A stretch of 64,000 nucleotides of DNA from Atriophallophorus winterbourni (lineage: Eukaryota; Platyhelminthes; Trematoda; Plagiorchiida; Microphallidae): positions 62,001 to 126,000 of the forward strand of contig JACCGJ010000605.1 in NCBI GenBank assembly GCA_013407085.1. Direction: 5' to 3'. The translations under genes and the position numbers were made by a program. This document shows positions 12,895-25,559 of the stretch, in pieces (position 1 is the stretch's first letter; the number at the start of each line of letters is the position of its first letter). Under the pieces are notes generated by a model. The model was not told the DNA's origin. It searched no databases and was given only the letters and a program-made list of their open reading frames with translations.

Positions 12895-13219
12895 CTGATT
12901 TGTCCCATAGCTGATTGCCGGTATGAATTCTAACATGCTCTCCAATATATAATAAACTTTATTTTCCTTCAGATCTTTATGCGAAAGAAACGAACGCAAA
13001 TAAGACGTAGATGCTTTAGTGGCGTAAAATTGAGCATAACTAAATTGTTCTAAGTGAATTTGCACCGTGCAAATCGTCTCATAGAGTTTCTGTATTTGAC
13101 CACATTTCAAATTCGGCCAGTGTTCAGTTGAACATATCGATAAATACACGTTCACCATCGCACTGGGAACGCGTGAGGTCACGTCAAACAACCCACTCCT
13201 GTTGTTGTTCGTGCCGAAA
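12895..13219 (-). CDS. Candidate internal exon, function unknown
   Basis: On the minus strand a 325-base segment is open throughout, between an acceptor (TTTATCAG, ending at 13220) and a donor (CAG followed by GTTAAA, starting at 12894). It would encode about 108 residues, entering in phase 2 and leaving in phase 0. The product looks like an alpha-helical repeat segment (for example LKENKVYYILESMLEF) with mixed codon use. I do not recognise the family, and I could not connect it to a neighbouring exon on the same strand. It might belong to a TPR-like protein, but that is a guess. Confidence 0.35.
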
Positions 13220-13993
13220 CTGATAAACAACTTGAAGGTATTTCACTAATGTCTAGGAAGGGGACTGCCATCAGTACGACACGTCGTGATTTCCACGGAG
13301 AGCCCGGTATCTTATCAGATTGAGCTGTCCAAATGCCTGAACCGTGCCTTAGTCAGTCAGTAAGGTCCAAAGTTAACGTGAGATGCAAAGCCAAGTGACA
13401 TGTGAGGGAACAGTCTGTGAAAGGTCGTGGAAAAATGTTGTTCAGCGTGACATTCTAAACGCGAACCGAAATGTCCGCCGTTTCGTGTTTCAACCATTAG
13501 CATCTTTGTGAACGTTAATCGTCATTTTGGGCCTCATTAAGTATGCTTACACAAATCAATCGTCCTTTAACGTGTCAACGGGGAACTGATAATGAATTAG
13601 TTCAATCACACACGACATTGAGATAAATAAAAACAATTAACTTTCAACAGCATCAGAAAACGCAGGGATTTAAATGGTTAATTATAGGCTCCAAGTAAGC
13701 TACTTTTCTGAACTAACCTATGAGTAAACGTTAAACAAATGCTGTAAAAATAAAAAAAGCATGCACTAAGTAAGACAATCATGTTTTTAAGGGAATAATT
13801 TTAAGCAACGTTCGGTGGTGCTGCAAGGTTTGGAAAATGTTTGACACCGAATCAAATGTCATTCTTATGTAGTTGCAGTTTATGGGTGAACAAAATTTCA
13901 TTGCTTCGTTGCTGCAAATGTAAGTGAAGATTTCGCCGGTAATTGGCATCTAAACCAAATAAATGGTCTCAAGTATGTGGGCGATTCATGTGG

Positions 13994-14215
13994 TAGTTGT
14001 CCAGGTTCGGTCGATGTCTACCTTGTATGTACAGTGCAAGCAAACGAGGAGCTCATGTTCTACAGTGTTTCAAGGGACTAAACAGTCCGACGCGAGAGGA
14101 TCAATCTCCCAGAAGTGGTCATAGTGATAGGCAGTACTCGGTCGATCGATGTCAGTTACACGCTGACGGCGCGATCCACGAACAGCAACCGTGAGCAGTT
14201 TCTGCTCTTCCCGAA
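13994..14215 (-). mobile_element. RTE family A, 3' end (5'-truncated)
   Basis: Read on the minus strand this matches the last 200 bases of the complete family A copy (54170-54370). Shared features are the GTCGATGT-type 3' terminal block, the GACTAAACAGTCCGA word around the stop codon and the C-terminal coding region. The element's tail lies at the left end. At its right end it meets, head to head, a CR1-type fragment on the plus strand. Confidence 0.75.
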
Positions 14216-14590
14216 TTTAAAGATGACGCCTCGCACTGACCTATTATTCCATCTTAGAACTTCCAGTAACAGCCGTGACCATGATTGCAAGTTGGAAATA
14301 CCACTTTCCAAACGGAACTGCCCCAGGTATTTTAATTCGGTGCGTGTGTGGTTTGTTTGGAATTCCCTACCTGCCGATTTGGAAAGCTCAAACAGATTAT
14401 TTATATTCAAATCGAAACTTGACGATTATATGAGGGCTAATCCGAATTTTGCTACCAACTATTAATATACTATCATCGTCCCATTGATTTTTTATTTATT
14501 TATACATATACATACATTTGTACCTATAGTTCCACTCTATGGTTATTGTAAAGTTAATTGCTTTTTCAACCATAAATCTTGAATGTGACT
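14216..14590 (+). mobile_element. CR1-like LINE, reverse transcriptase C-terminus and 3' UTR
   Basis: The frame up to 14465 encodes the typical end of a CR1/Jockey-type polyprotein: a basic stretch, then FNSVRVWFVWNSLPADL and FKSKLDDYM. The 3' UTR continues to about 14590. It shares a block containing CTATGGTTATTGTAAAG and CTTGAAT with similar 3' ends at 26095-26160, 24736-24800 and 46268-46345. The copy is 5'-truncated at the junction with the RTE fragment. Confidence 0.75.
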
Positions 14591-16019
14591 GTCAAGAGCA
14601 AGTTCTTCCTAACTCGCTTAATAAGCTATAGTAAAATATTCGCTTAGTATCAACTATGGGCTGCATCATATACTATTAAATATATACAATCGCTAGTGTT
14701 TTAATTCAATTCAAATCGATTACGGTAATTCTACAGGAACGGTGTTCTTCAGAATGCTAAACTAATAATAATGACAGCCAAAAATAATGTCAGTTGGTCC
14801 CATTGTTTCGTTTCAGTCAATGTAGTTGCAATTCTGTAAACCTTCGGATCGGTTCACAGTTCAGAATCCAGTCAAGCTAGGATTAGTACGACCAGGCGAC
14901 AGACATCAAGCCGCGGGTAGTTTGTTCAATCTACTCAACAAACTGCGTGCACTTGAAAAAAATGACTGTAACTTATCACGTGACTCGCTTGGCGGACACT
15001 AGTGGTCTGTCAAGTCTCAAGGTCTTACGTGCCAAGATCGATTATCCAGGCACGGCGATCGGCCTGCAATGGAAAAATTTGAAAATTTCAAGTGTAATAG
15101 CTAACTACATGTATATTTGTGTAATTTTACAGTATCATTGATCATTCATTCAAATTAACCATTGTCTCGGAACAGCATTGTGCATTTTCTTTAAAATGTT
15201 CAACACTCTGCTGCCCGCAGTAAACCACTTAAATCAACATGGTCACCGTGGCTGAGGCTGTTACAAATAGCAATCGAAACCCAACTGTGTTACATTGATC
15301 GGTTCTAATTGGACGGAACTTTTGTTGCACATCATTGTATGTCTGGTTGAAGACAATCCATTCGACTGTCAATCTCGGTGGATGGTTTGATGCATTTCGC
15401 AAGTGCTACCTGTCAAGCTATGCATCCGTGCTCTACTCTTCAACGCCAGGGATTCCCTTTTGTCGAGACATATCGCTCCCGAGGACCATTTACCCGGATG
15501 ATTTGAATGTTGGTAAATTGTGCTGCTCCTGTTTTGATTTAAATGTTTGAAGAACAATAGTACATGGGAATGAATATCGGCTGTAATCGATTTCTGTGGT
15601 CGTCTCACACAGGTGTATTTGCTTGAATACTATTCCATTTAACTTGGCGGAAATTTGTACACTGGTGAAATAATTGTTACCATGCTGACATTGGACGAAA
15701 TTTGAGTGATTAGCCATAAAGTTTCATCTTAGCATGTTTCAGCTCTCACTTCAACCAAGGTGAAAAACTAATCGATGATAATCGCGATCCAAGTCTCGGA
15801 TCACTATAAATTTAAACCGGAAATTTTCGTCATTTTACGCAGAATTTTTAACAAGTTCTGCCGCCATCTTTTTTGATGAGAATATTTACCAAGTGCAAAT
15901 TATGGGATAAAATTCATTTGAAAGTGGGGAAGGCGATTATTATACGGGTAGTTGTGTTGTTTTAGTTCAACATGTACATATAATCAAACTCAGACAGAAA
16001 TTCGCGTTGCAGCTAAAAA

Positions 16020-16145
16020 AACAACAATTAAACGGCATGGGAATTCGAACCGTGCTTTGAAACAACTTTCAGCTGCGTTCTACGAACCCATCCCCCCAAC
16101 CCATTGATATTTTGCGGCCCTTGTACAACATGGGATGGTCTTTTA
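16020..16145 (-). repeat. Possible tRNA-related SINE piece (B-box-like word)
   Basis: On the minus strand the word GGTTCGAATTC (about 16040-16050) comes close to the RNA polymerase III B box, GGTTCGANTCC. It is followed at the left by a T-rich tail of the form GTTGTTTTTTT. I could not identify a convincing A box upstream, so a SINE identity is only suggested. Confidence 0.25.
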
Positions 16146-16194
16146 AAATGAACAACTAATTTGATCCTGTCTTGTACCTGCTGTCGGTTGATCG

Positions 16195-16255
16195 TCCATC
16201 CATCCATCCACCCACCCTTCCGTCCATTCATTTGTCTGTCCACCCATTCATTCGT
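16195..16255. repeat. Imperfect CATC/CATT simple repeat
   Basis: A run of degenerate tetranucleotide units (CATC, CACC, CATT) reads across this interval. It makes a long but meaningless open frame on the minus strand (16028-16351). Confidence 0.8.
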
Positions 16256-18144
16256 AGTTAAATTGTTTTGTGATTTAGAATTATCTACAGATAAGCACCG
16301 ACCCCGAGTAAAATCGGACGTGGCTAATTTATCAAAACGAACAACGTACAAACATCACAATTAACACGGTGTGGGGTGTGTCAAATTGGATGCGATTGAT
16401 GAGCGTTAATCGCGATGAATTGTAAATTATTTAAAAGTTATTGGATCGAGCGAATTGCAAGGAAGGCAAGCAATATGTGGTAGTAACTATATTTACATAA
16501 GGTACGAAATTCACGGTAGGAATAAGAACGATAATACTCCGTTTAATTTATTGTCAATGCATTTAATGGGTGGAATAACTCAGAAACTCGTCGAACTGGC
16601 CGGCAATCATTTGGGTGCGTACACCCTTCATAACTTGGAATCTCGCCTTGCACCAATTCCTCATAAGTTCAATTGTATCTCCATGTTTATCTTTTGCTGC
16701 CTAATTGACAGAAAGGAATTTCGCTTTTTAAAATGTTTTGAGCGCGCAAAAGTCCTTGATATAATCGTAGGTGTGCCCATGGTCTACCAGATCTATTAGC
16801 TCCGTGATTTAATCATAATGATTGGTGTTCAAATAAACATCAATATTTGCACTCACTCTTATCCATCTTTCATAACTGATACTAGGCTTACAATTAACCT
16901 TACTAGCAAAACTACCTAATCAATTATCATTGGGATCGAAAAATGTATTAGGATCACAATGAATTCGGTGGAAGTTTCATGTGTCAACTTTCGCTGAAAA
17001 CGGCTTATTTTAGTCAGTTTTGTTACTTAAACTATAAAGAACCGACCAGCGAATCTGTGGACGTTAGCGCTGATGTGATCAGCAAACATATTAAAGCCTT
17101 TCAGCAGTTTTAACATGCGTAGTTAGCACTGTAATTCGGCGTTACCGCTAAATGAGTATGGGGTATACGCAACACTAAGAACATTTATGGACGCAAGTAA
17201 CGGTAACTTCGGAAGGATTGCACATTTTTACAGCGTGTGTATACCTGACGATGGTACTAACTACCGGCTTTTTAAAACAGAATTTCTAGGAAGTTACGCT
17301 GATAACGCTCCTTGATTCACAGTGAGTCATGGGCGACTAAAACCGAGATCCGAAAAAACATTTCTACATGGCAAAATCAAATCGCACGGGTTTCAGGTGA
17401 ATGTCGGTAGGTGAAATTTGAATTTAAAATCGAGTAACATAGTTTCGGTTAAATTAAGCTAAATTAAATAGCGAAAACGTAATTCCAGTTTCAAACAGGC
17501 ATGGCGCTCAAGAGTTATAGGTGAGTCAATAGTCAATAGTATATGGTGGTAAAAGAGCGACAAGCTTGAAAAGTAAACCACAGGATATTGTACACGAAAA
17601 TTCTACGCTCCACACATAACAATAGCGTATCTTGAACAACGGTGAAAGGTGTTTCGAGTCGCTGTTTACTCAAACAGAAATTTAGGACTCGGCTGAAATC
17701 GACATTCAATGCTGCAAAGCGAGCTGTTTTAAACATGTCAGACCTTGCACCGCTTGAATCATAGCACCGGGTCATTTGAGAAGGAGATTTATATATTCAA
17801 AGTGAAAGAACAATATCCACCACAACACGAAAACACGCGTCAACACATTTGAATGGGATTAATCTGCAATGTTTTGTATATCAAACGGTCTATCTAGACA
17901 ACCACAGACAGATTCCACGGACATTTGTCTCTCACGGCATGGCTGACTGGAGCAAAACAATGACAGTGTAAAAATATTACAATCAGACAATAGTTTCGAT
18001 CACTCAACAACATCCGGATAATGTTTTCATCCGTTTCAAGACGATTGAGCGTTCCGAGTGTACTCGTAGCAAAATGTTACTACGGTTTATAAGTAAATGA
18101 AAGGGGTTCAGAAAAAGCAAATGTAAGCATTAAGGCCGCTGCTA

Positions 18145-18735
18145 AATACGCTTGGTAAAAAGAGAACCATGTTTTGTTCAAATAAAGAATAGTGGAATGA
18201 TCCCAGGTCAAGCGCTCAAGACGATTATAAATGACCCCCCTTACCCACACTCCAAAAAGTGGTGTATCTGCGTATGCTGACCTCCGTTATTGACAACAAG
18301 ATCACACTCAGTCAGCTTTGAAACTGTGAACACGTGATAAGCATAGTTATGTTTCGGGGATATGAGCATCACAATACATTGAGGTCAGAAAAGTTCATGT
18401 GATTATTTCCGAAACAGCAGAAATCAGTGCCGCTACATTAATAGACCAGCTATCCCCTACTTGATCCGAAGATAACAAACCAATTCGGCCAGCCGGCTTA
18501 TTCACTCCACTAGGTGAATGGTTAAAGAAATTCCGTATCAATGTTATACACGAAAGCCACTATTAAATAGAGTTCTTATAACGAACCACGATGTTCAAGG
18601 ACAGAATCACAACGCTATTCCCGGTCAAGCGCGCAAGACTGCAAACAGCCAGAAATCTGTTGTGAAGTGTCAGTGCGGAGGATATGAGGACCACAATAAA
18701 TTTCATGCTCTTTTGAAGATTGCATACTGACTATA
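18145..18735. repeat. Old diverged tandem duplication
   Basis: Several blocks occur twice in the same order: GGTCAAGCGCTCAAGAC (about 18207) matches GGTCAAGCGCGCAAGAC (about 18622), and GGATATGAGCATCACAAT (about 18358) matches GGATATGAGGACCACAAT (about 18677). The spacing differs between copies, so indels have accumulated. No coding capacity is evident. Confidence 0.5.
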
Positions 18736-20849
18736 GCTTTAACTAGCTGACATATGATGTCTCTTTGTTTGCATACTCAGAACCAAACTTTCCTAGGCTG
18801 AATATGTGATAGTTACGTCATACACCTATTTCTTAATAGAACGCGAGTCTGAAGAATGTGTCAATTTCTCCGTGCGTCTGTTTCAATGGTCTCATTTAAA
18901 GGTAGCCATTAAACCCAATCCAAATGCGAAGTGGGTGCTAATTACTCGAGACCCCACCCCGAACACAAACCAGACCTAAGACTGCGAGCTTCGTAAGCAC
19001 TTACATCGATTCGCGTGTAACCCACTCGACTAATTACGTTCCTTACCAACGTCAGCAAAACAACTCCACTTCCGTGTGAATAATCCAAGTAATCAAACCC
19101 TACGTGGTAACAACTTCTTCATTGGCGCGTGACAATTGAAAAACACGCAAGAGATGTTTGAGCGTTTGATTGTGCTCAGTCAACCCGTAATAATGACAAG
19201 GCTGGTTAGTCGACCAGGTTGGCTTGGCAACCAACAGTAAACCAGTAATGTTTGCACAAAATTTTCTATCCGCGAGCAAAGATTTAATAAAAAAAACGTA
19301 AAGCATACATAGTTGAATGTGCTTCTGATTGGATCCAATTTTTGGACCGCTTATTTTGCACCGGGATACTACGAACTATTTGTTATCGTGCTGGGAGCTG
19401 GCACTAACACAATTCAGCCTTTTGTCGAACCGACGTTTTGGGAATCCATTTGAAACAGCTGGATAATCACCGCGTTCAAGGAAGTCGTTTGCAAATTGAT
19501 TAATGGTTGAACGCACTAAAATGTGTTGTTGATAATAGGTTGATATTGCGCTTAATCTGGCTAAATATTGACCCCCAAGTTATGAGATGAACAAGCCAGC
19601 AATTAAACAAAATGTTCAGTCCTCGGCGCAGGAGGCAGGATAGTAAAAGTATTAACACCACAGCAGATTGTATCCATGTGCGACACAGAACACATGTGAA
19701 TCCAATTTATCTTGCACATCATCTCGGAGGAGACACACAGGGAGTCGAACAATAACCGGTCTGTTTAAGGTGGTGCCACATTCGTCACGAATTTCCTACT
19801 AAATTTCACTCACCCGATTTAGGTTTTACCAGAAATCCTGTTCAAATAGTCATATGATGTGCCTCATTCAGGTCGAGAAACGCGAACCCAAATCGTAGCG
19901 CTCTATTTTTCCCGTGTAAGACATTTGTATATAATACGATACTGTGCATTCATCTAGGAAACATTGATAAAAGTTTCTCGTCGATAATATTTAAGAATAA
20001 TGTGGATAGTTGGAGAAATTAAATGCGATATCGGCCCTTCGCTGTTTAAGAAGGAACAATGTATTTTGATTAGGAATCTGAGGAAAACCACTTTAAAAAA
20101 GCATGAGTAGTAACACAGAATGTAGCGTTATCATTAGTGGAGTGGAAGCTGCAAACCAAATCGAGACTGGAATAACAAGATTCCCAAACGAGAGACACGA
20201 TAACTCCTAATCGTCGCCATCAACATTTAATATTTTTTAAAGACCATTTTATTTTTTCCAGGATAAACGAAATCAATACGTCCAGAAGAGATTCCGGGCC
20301 ACTGCATTGAGCTGTCTCAATCATTTCCCAATCCATTGATTATCTTTGACACATGTGATTTTCAGCTGTCTCATCGGACGCATGTGTGTAGGCCTACTAT
20401 GAGACTTTGTTTTTCACGAGTCTAATTTCCCAGTGGGGGTCGATCCAGTGCTTTTCACTAATCCATTTAAGTTGACCAGATACGGATGTGTTTCTGCTTG
20501 ACTAGGCAGCAACAAAGTACGTCTCAAAAAGTTCAATGAAGGGCAACTATAAATTGACATGGTCGAAGCAAAAAAGGCATTTTTCAAACAGAATTTCAAT
20601 CAATCCTACAGGAATGTAGCTCGTATTAAATTCATGGAAGAAACCCATTGAGATTAAAGCTTCCTATTAATCGTACACGTGGTTTGTCTGACAGAAACAC
20701 TGGCAGAAGTTAGATGTTCTCAAACTTGCCCATGGCAATGTTTAATTGCTGATAGCCCCCAAGAGTTGACTACAATATTTTACAACACACACTGAATGCA
20801 TCAGGAGCCTAACTACCTCCGTAAAAGATATTTAAATCCAGCCTGGAGC

Positions 20850-21535
20850 CCCTCAAAGTCCAATAAGATTTTTACCCTCACTCGGGTTATCCTTAAATCC
20901 TTAAAAATGTGAAGAAATAGTCATCTCCAAATTGGTTGGCTAGTGATGTCAAATCCTGCTGCAAGAAATTCATCGGGTTTCTTCCAATGGCTTTGAGTTC
21001 AGCAGATTCAGTTGTTTCAAATATCTTGGCGTTACGTCATCCCACAACCTCAACTGAACTGATCATGTGACAGTTCAACATTCGAAAAATCACCTGCTAT
21101 CTTTCTATGCCCTTCGCATCTGTTCCCTCTCATTCCAGCCTGAAAATGTTCGTCATTTTGCTTTTTTTGCATCGTTCTCCACTTTCTCTATCCACCGTCC
21201 ATTATTTTTTCCGGTCTTCTTAAAAATAATTTCCTTTTGGTTAGAAAAGTTATTATGGTTATCACACGACCGAGCTGTGCCTCTTCGGATTTAATTCGAG
21301 ATTTGATCGTCGATCGACACTTCCGTGAAAGTGACAGTTTGATCAGAGTAATTTCGCCCGATAATGCTAACCCTTATGGCTTGCAAATCGTTATCATCTA
21401 TGCGAAACTGAAAACTCGTCTCTTATTCAAACACAAAAAATTCAGGAACACTTTCGTCCCTAACCGAGATTGCTATTTGATTACTAAATGGAAGGATACT
21501 CTGGATCTGAAGACGCAACTGACAGTATAAATTCC
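20850..21535 (+). mobile_element. LINE remnant (reverse transcriptase C-terminal region)
   Basis: Translated pieces in shifting frames follow the order expected after the reverse transcriptase domain of a LINE. A KCEEIVIS segment is preceded by LNP and a stop. FKYLGV follows about 100 bases later, then a helical stretch, and a basic end (RNTFVPNRDCYLITKWK) near 21440-21500. The interval carries many stops. The clade is unclear; Jockey or Rex1-like groups are possible. Confidence 0.55.
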
Positions 21536-23260
21536 GTCAATAAATACCCAATAACGTTTTTTGAAAAAGTATTATTGTGTGGTTGAATTAAGTTGATTGC
21601 GGAAAAATCGTGTACACGAATAAAGCCATTTTCGTTTTCTTTTTCTACCATTTCGGACCACACAAATGATCATACTCATTAGCTTACTGCTACGCATATT
21701 GAGCGTAGACATATGACACCAAGTGATGGTGTACTTAATGAAAACGTGAATAATCAGAGTCCAAATTTTCACTTCAGTGAAGAATTATCAAACGAAGATG
21801 CGCTGGCAAACAGACTGGAGCAGGAAACTAAGACCTACTCATTCGGTTTCTTCTATTCTAAGATCTGCGTTGTTGTTGTTGTTTTTGACGATGTCCTACT
21901 TCGATCTATGTTGACCATGTATGTAGATCGCAGGCTCAAGGTGATCTCATGCAGCACGTTTCACATTGCTATAAAGTCAGCGGTACTTTGACAGAGACTA
22001 CGGAGGAATTTTTGGTGTTACAAGGAACCAATTGGATAAATTCGACGCGTAAGAAGTCTGTCTACCGACTAATGCATTGTAGTGCTCTCAAACTCCGCAC
22101 TTATATGTCTACCGACTGTTTTGGAATACGGATATAGAAATGTTGACCTTTTCTCCATAATGAAAGGATGACAATCATTATAAGTTAAAGCATCGAATAA
22201 TACCAAGCACCGGGCCAATTGATACAAGATGTGAACGTATCACCCAGGCACGCGATGAACGTGAGTGCAGCGAACGGCTTGCTTGAAAATTTACAGCGTT
22301 TTCTAACTTTTTCTAACTTCAATGCACGCATCTGGCAATAAAAATGAGCTAAACCGCGCTAAATTTGTAGTCTCTATTAAAAGGGCTTTAAGTATGCTAT
22401 ATGAAACAATGTACACGCTTCATTTTAAACATGAAAGGTGGTATAAAATTCTAAATCGATTTACGAAGTGTCGGTGTTTGAGTTGATTGATTTAACTCGG
22501 CTGGTTTGCATCCCCGCAAGTTGTTCACATCAGCTCAGTTATGCCAAAACAAGTTCACCTACAAGCAACAAGCGTTGATCGGTGTCGACCATTGATTTGA
22601 TCTCTAATCACAAATGGTCCTGACCCCATTAACGCAGTTTTCCGGTCACAAGAAGACACCTGACTCAGTATTCTTTGTTTCGGGAGCGTTCGTCTTGCGA
22701 CGAATCAATGATCGATTACCTGTGTTCGTTTAACACACTCTAAACCGGATCCAAATTAATCGGCCTGCATGTTGGAAACGTGTGATCACTTGTCGTTTTG
22801 ATAATTACCGCCCCCCCCACACGCTCTCGTGAATAAAATTTGTTACTGCCTTCGGGTTCAGTCCAATTAATCACCAGGCCGGCGTGACCTTAGCCGCGGT
22901 CACCAAACAATGCAATACAATGGAATTCATTGTGAACACGAGACGTGCGCCATGGTGTCCAATTTAACCGAAACTTGACACGACTAGGTGACCCAAATCC
23001 AGTGTCAATTATTTGGACGCGTGCCAATGCATGCGTGTTCCCCAGATCGATTTAAACATTCCACAAAGCCTCCACACAAACGAGCCGAACTTTCTGTTTA
23101 GTGGCATCCCGCAGTGTTCTGGGTCAGCCAAAACCAAATTACTATGAATGATACAATTTTCCTGTTTGTATTCATGCTGTTTAAGTTTTGATAATCAGTG
23201 TTTACTTACACGAAACATCCAGAGGGACATCTTGCTAAAAGGGGAAAACAATACACGAGC
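21536..23260. other. No gene recognised
   Basis: Open frames here are short and unsupported. The part 22480-23060 is G+C-richer with many CAATTA/TAATTA-type words. It could be a conserved noncoding element, but nothing in the sequence proves it. Confidence 0.45.
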
Positions 23261-23302
23261 TGTGAACACGATTCTTGAATCTTGAATCTTGTGAACACGA
23301 TT
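23261..23302. mobile_element. Tail-only LINE insertion with 13-bp target-site duplication
   Basis: The 13-base word TGTGAACACGATT stands at 23261-23273 and again at 23290-23302. Between the copies lie 16 bases, CTTGAATCTTGAATCT. This is two 7-base units like those that end the CR1-type 3' UTRs in this window (minus strand of 24736-24756). It looks like an insertion that kept only the tail repeats. Confidence 0.6.
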
Positions 23303-24275
23303 TAACTCGGTAACAGATATGTAGAGCGATGAAGTGTCACTGACCTAAAAAGCGGTCATACGTAAAATAATGCATGATGGGTGTGATGATTGGTTTGATC
23401 TCAGTCTGAGTCTTTCTCACTTTTAACACGAAATTCTCAATTCGGTGCTCATGTAAACACCATTTCTCGAAACAAAAGACATGTATTGAAAAAAGGCTGA
23501 AGGGGGCAAATTGAGCGAATCCGTGTTGATCGAGCACTTTAATGTGAGAATTCACGGCTGATACGAGGGGATATGTTGTTCGCGGTCACTTAACACGGAA
23601 CGGTTAGTCAGATCAGGGGAATCTCATGGTGATAATCTTTTTCGCGTTGCACCGATAATGTTTATCAATGTTTACTGCGGGGAAGTGGTCAGTGTGAGAT
23701 GAAAGTTCAGCTCAGTTGAACTAAAAATGACGTATGGCGAAATGCTTTACACAATGTGACTAATTCGCTTATTATCCTATTGAAAGCATAGTATTTAAAA
23801 ATCCCTAACTCTACCGCTTATCGTCTCATGAAAATTTCCTACGTCTTTTCTTTTTTTCAAAACAGCACAAACACTTGTATGGAACTCTGATCGTCCTGAC
23901 GCATTGTAGCTTAATGAAACGCTGTTATTGATCAGTCTGAGCTGCACACCCTCCACGTTAAAATATGCAATACACCTTATCATGGTTTGATGCAACACGC
24001 TAATGATGGCTCAGAGAATTGAACGCTGATGGCGTTTCATATAAAATATATACATTAAGGAAACAAAGATTTAATGACCACTGAACTAAAGATATGTGTT
24101 GTGTAGGGTTTATCACACTTGTTGTGACCCTTCATCGGTTGATGTCGACAATGAATGTGCACCAAAATTGCGTGTCGGTTTCAATCTCCGCAGGTTTTAA
24201 GCTAACCAAACAGTCCGAATCGTGGAACAATTGCAGAAACTGAGCTTCCCCAACGCCTTCTAGTGAAGCTTTAAG
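23303..24275. other. No gene recognised
   Basis: I see no coding exon, element end or RNA gene in this spacer. Confidence 0.5.
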
Positions 24276-24545
24276 AGTGTTGTGCTCGCCTTGTTCGGTT
24301 GGATGTACATCACAAGCGCATGATGGTTTCATGCTCCGAATCTTTTAGAACGACTAAACAGTCCGATTCGGGGAGTGACAATCTCTGCCGCAGCGCTCAC
24401 AGTGATGAGAAGTACTCGGTCGTTGGGTATCAGTTGCACGCCGGCGGCGTGATCTACGTTCAGCAGCCAAGAGCTTTATCTGCTCTTCCCCATGTTGGAC
24501 ATGACACATTACATAGTGTCTCCAAAGTGAGCAGTCAAGAGCAGG
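24276..24545 (-). mobile_element. RTE family A, 3' end (5'-truncated)
   Basis: The minus strand matches the 3' coding end and UTR of the complete element at 54110-54370, including GTTGGATGTACATCACA, the word around GACTAAACAGTCCGATTCGG and the coding segment that reads TGCACGCCGGCGGCGTGAT in this orientation. The tail lies at the left. The right edge meets a plus-strand LINE end, as at 14215. Confidence 0.8.
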
Positions 24546-24735
24546 CGGCGTGATATTTGCGTACAAAATAGTACATAATCCACATCATCCTTTGAAACAT
24601 GTTTTCGAATACCGTGAGTCACAACCTACACGCATTCATTTGGCGACACTACAATTTCTCCATTCCCCTATTAGCTGTCGTCGATATTTTTATTCTGTAC
24701 GTGTCAGTTTCTTTTGGAAGGCTCTCTCCGAAACT
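24546..24735 (+). mobile_element. CR1/Jockey-like LINE C-terminus (truncated at both ends)
   Basis: The frame encodes FAYKIVHNPHHPLKHVF and then YFYSVRVSFFWKALSE, the usual last section of a CR1-type polyprotein. It is broken off at 24735 by the tail of a minus-strand CR1 copy, so the last residues and 3' UTR are missing. Confidence 0.7.
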
Positions 24736-25140
24736 ATTCAAGAATCAAGAATCAAGATTTTATGGTGAAAAAAGCAATTGCTTTACATGTACCATTGGAT
24801 AAAAACTATTACAAAAAATAAAATGTAATCAAAAACACATTGTTGCATGCTTGTCTGGGTTCATATTGATTCAATACACAGGGCTGATTATGGGGCGTTG
24901 TTTGATATATGCATCTAGTTTTGCTTTAAAAACATCAAATGTTGTTGCATTCACAACGTCTTGCGGTAGTGCATTCCATAGAAAGCAGATACGCACAGAG
25001 AAAAAATGGCGCCGACAGTCAAGTATTGAGTACGGTATTGCGAAGCAACTTGAGTGACTACGTGTATTCCGAGGGGAAATTATTTTTATTCCTTTGAATT
25101 TCGGACACGTATTTGTTGCATATCGATTTGACGGCACCTA
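24736..25140 (-). mobile_element. CR1-like LINE C-terminus and 3' UTR
   Basis: The minus-strand frame 25137-24871 encodes a typical CR1 C-terminus (HFFSVRICFLWNALPQDV, then FDVFKAKLDAYI). About 130 bases of 3' UTR follow, ending in three 7-base units (CTTGATT, CTTGATT, CTTGAAT) at 24756-24736. The copy is 5'-truncated and sits directly against the plus-strand LINE fragment. Confidence 0.8.
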
Positions 25141-25559
25141 CGTATTAGCTCATGGTAAGTATTCAACTGAACTACGGGTGAAATTACATGCTTATGTTTT
25201 ATTTCGATCGCATACACCAATATTAATTATGTTACGGTAATTTTGAAGCTATAAGCTATTTGTCCCCATACAGCGCTCAAAGCGACCGGCATTGCTCGGC
25301 GTAATTTTTATACAGCTTATTGACATTACTCATAAGCTGAAATGCAGAATAGCCTAACATTACTTGAACTAATAACAATAAGAAAATTTTTTTCTCACGG
25401 CAGCTTGCGTGAATATCCATTTCATTAATACCGGAGGATCCTTGCACTTCCCCTTATTTTCCTGTTTTGCCGGTTAGCCTTAACAGGATCTGAAAAAAAC
25501 AAATACAAATTATTCCTGCTGTTCTGGTTAAGAACAGCTTCCTACTTGTTTTGTTAAAA

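Larger units (their letters stand above)
14591..20690. other. Long stretch without a recognisable gene
   Basis: Apart from the simple repeat, the tRNA-like patch and the diverged duplication listed separately, I see no supported gene. A segment at 15345-15530 is open in several frames on both strands and is G+C-richer than its surroundings, but it has no clear pair of splice sites. Confidence 0.45.

Noticed and set aside
16028..16351. 107-codon open frame on the minus strand
   Set aside because: Kept open by the CATC/CATT simple repeat and low-complexity sequence; no domain or splice signals.
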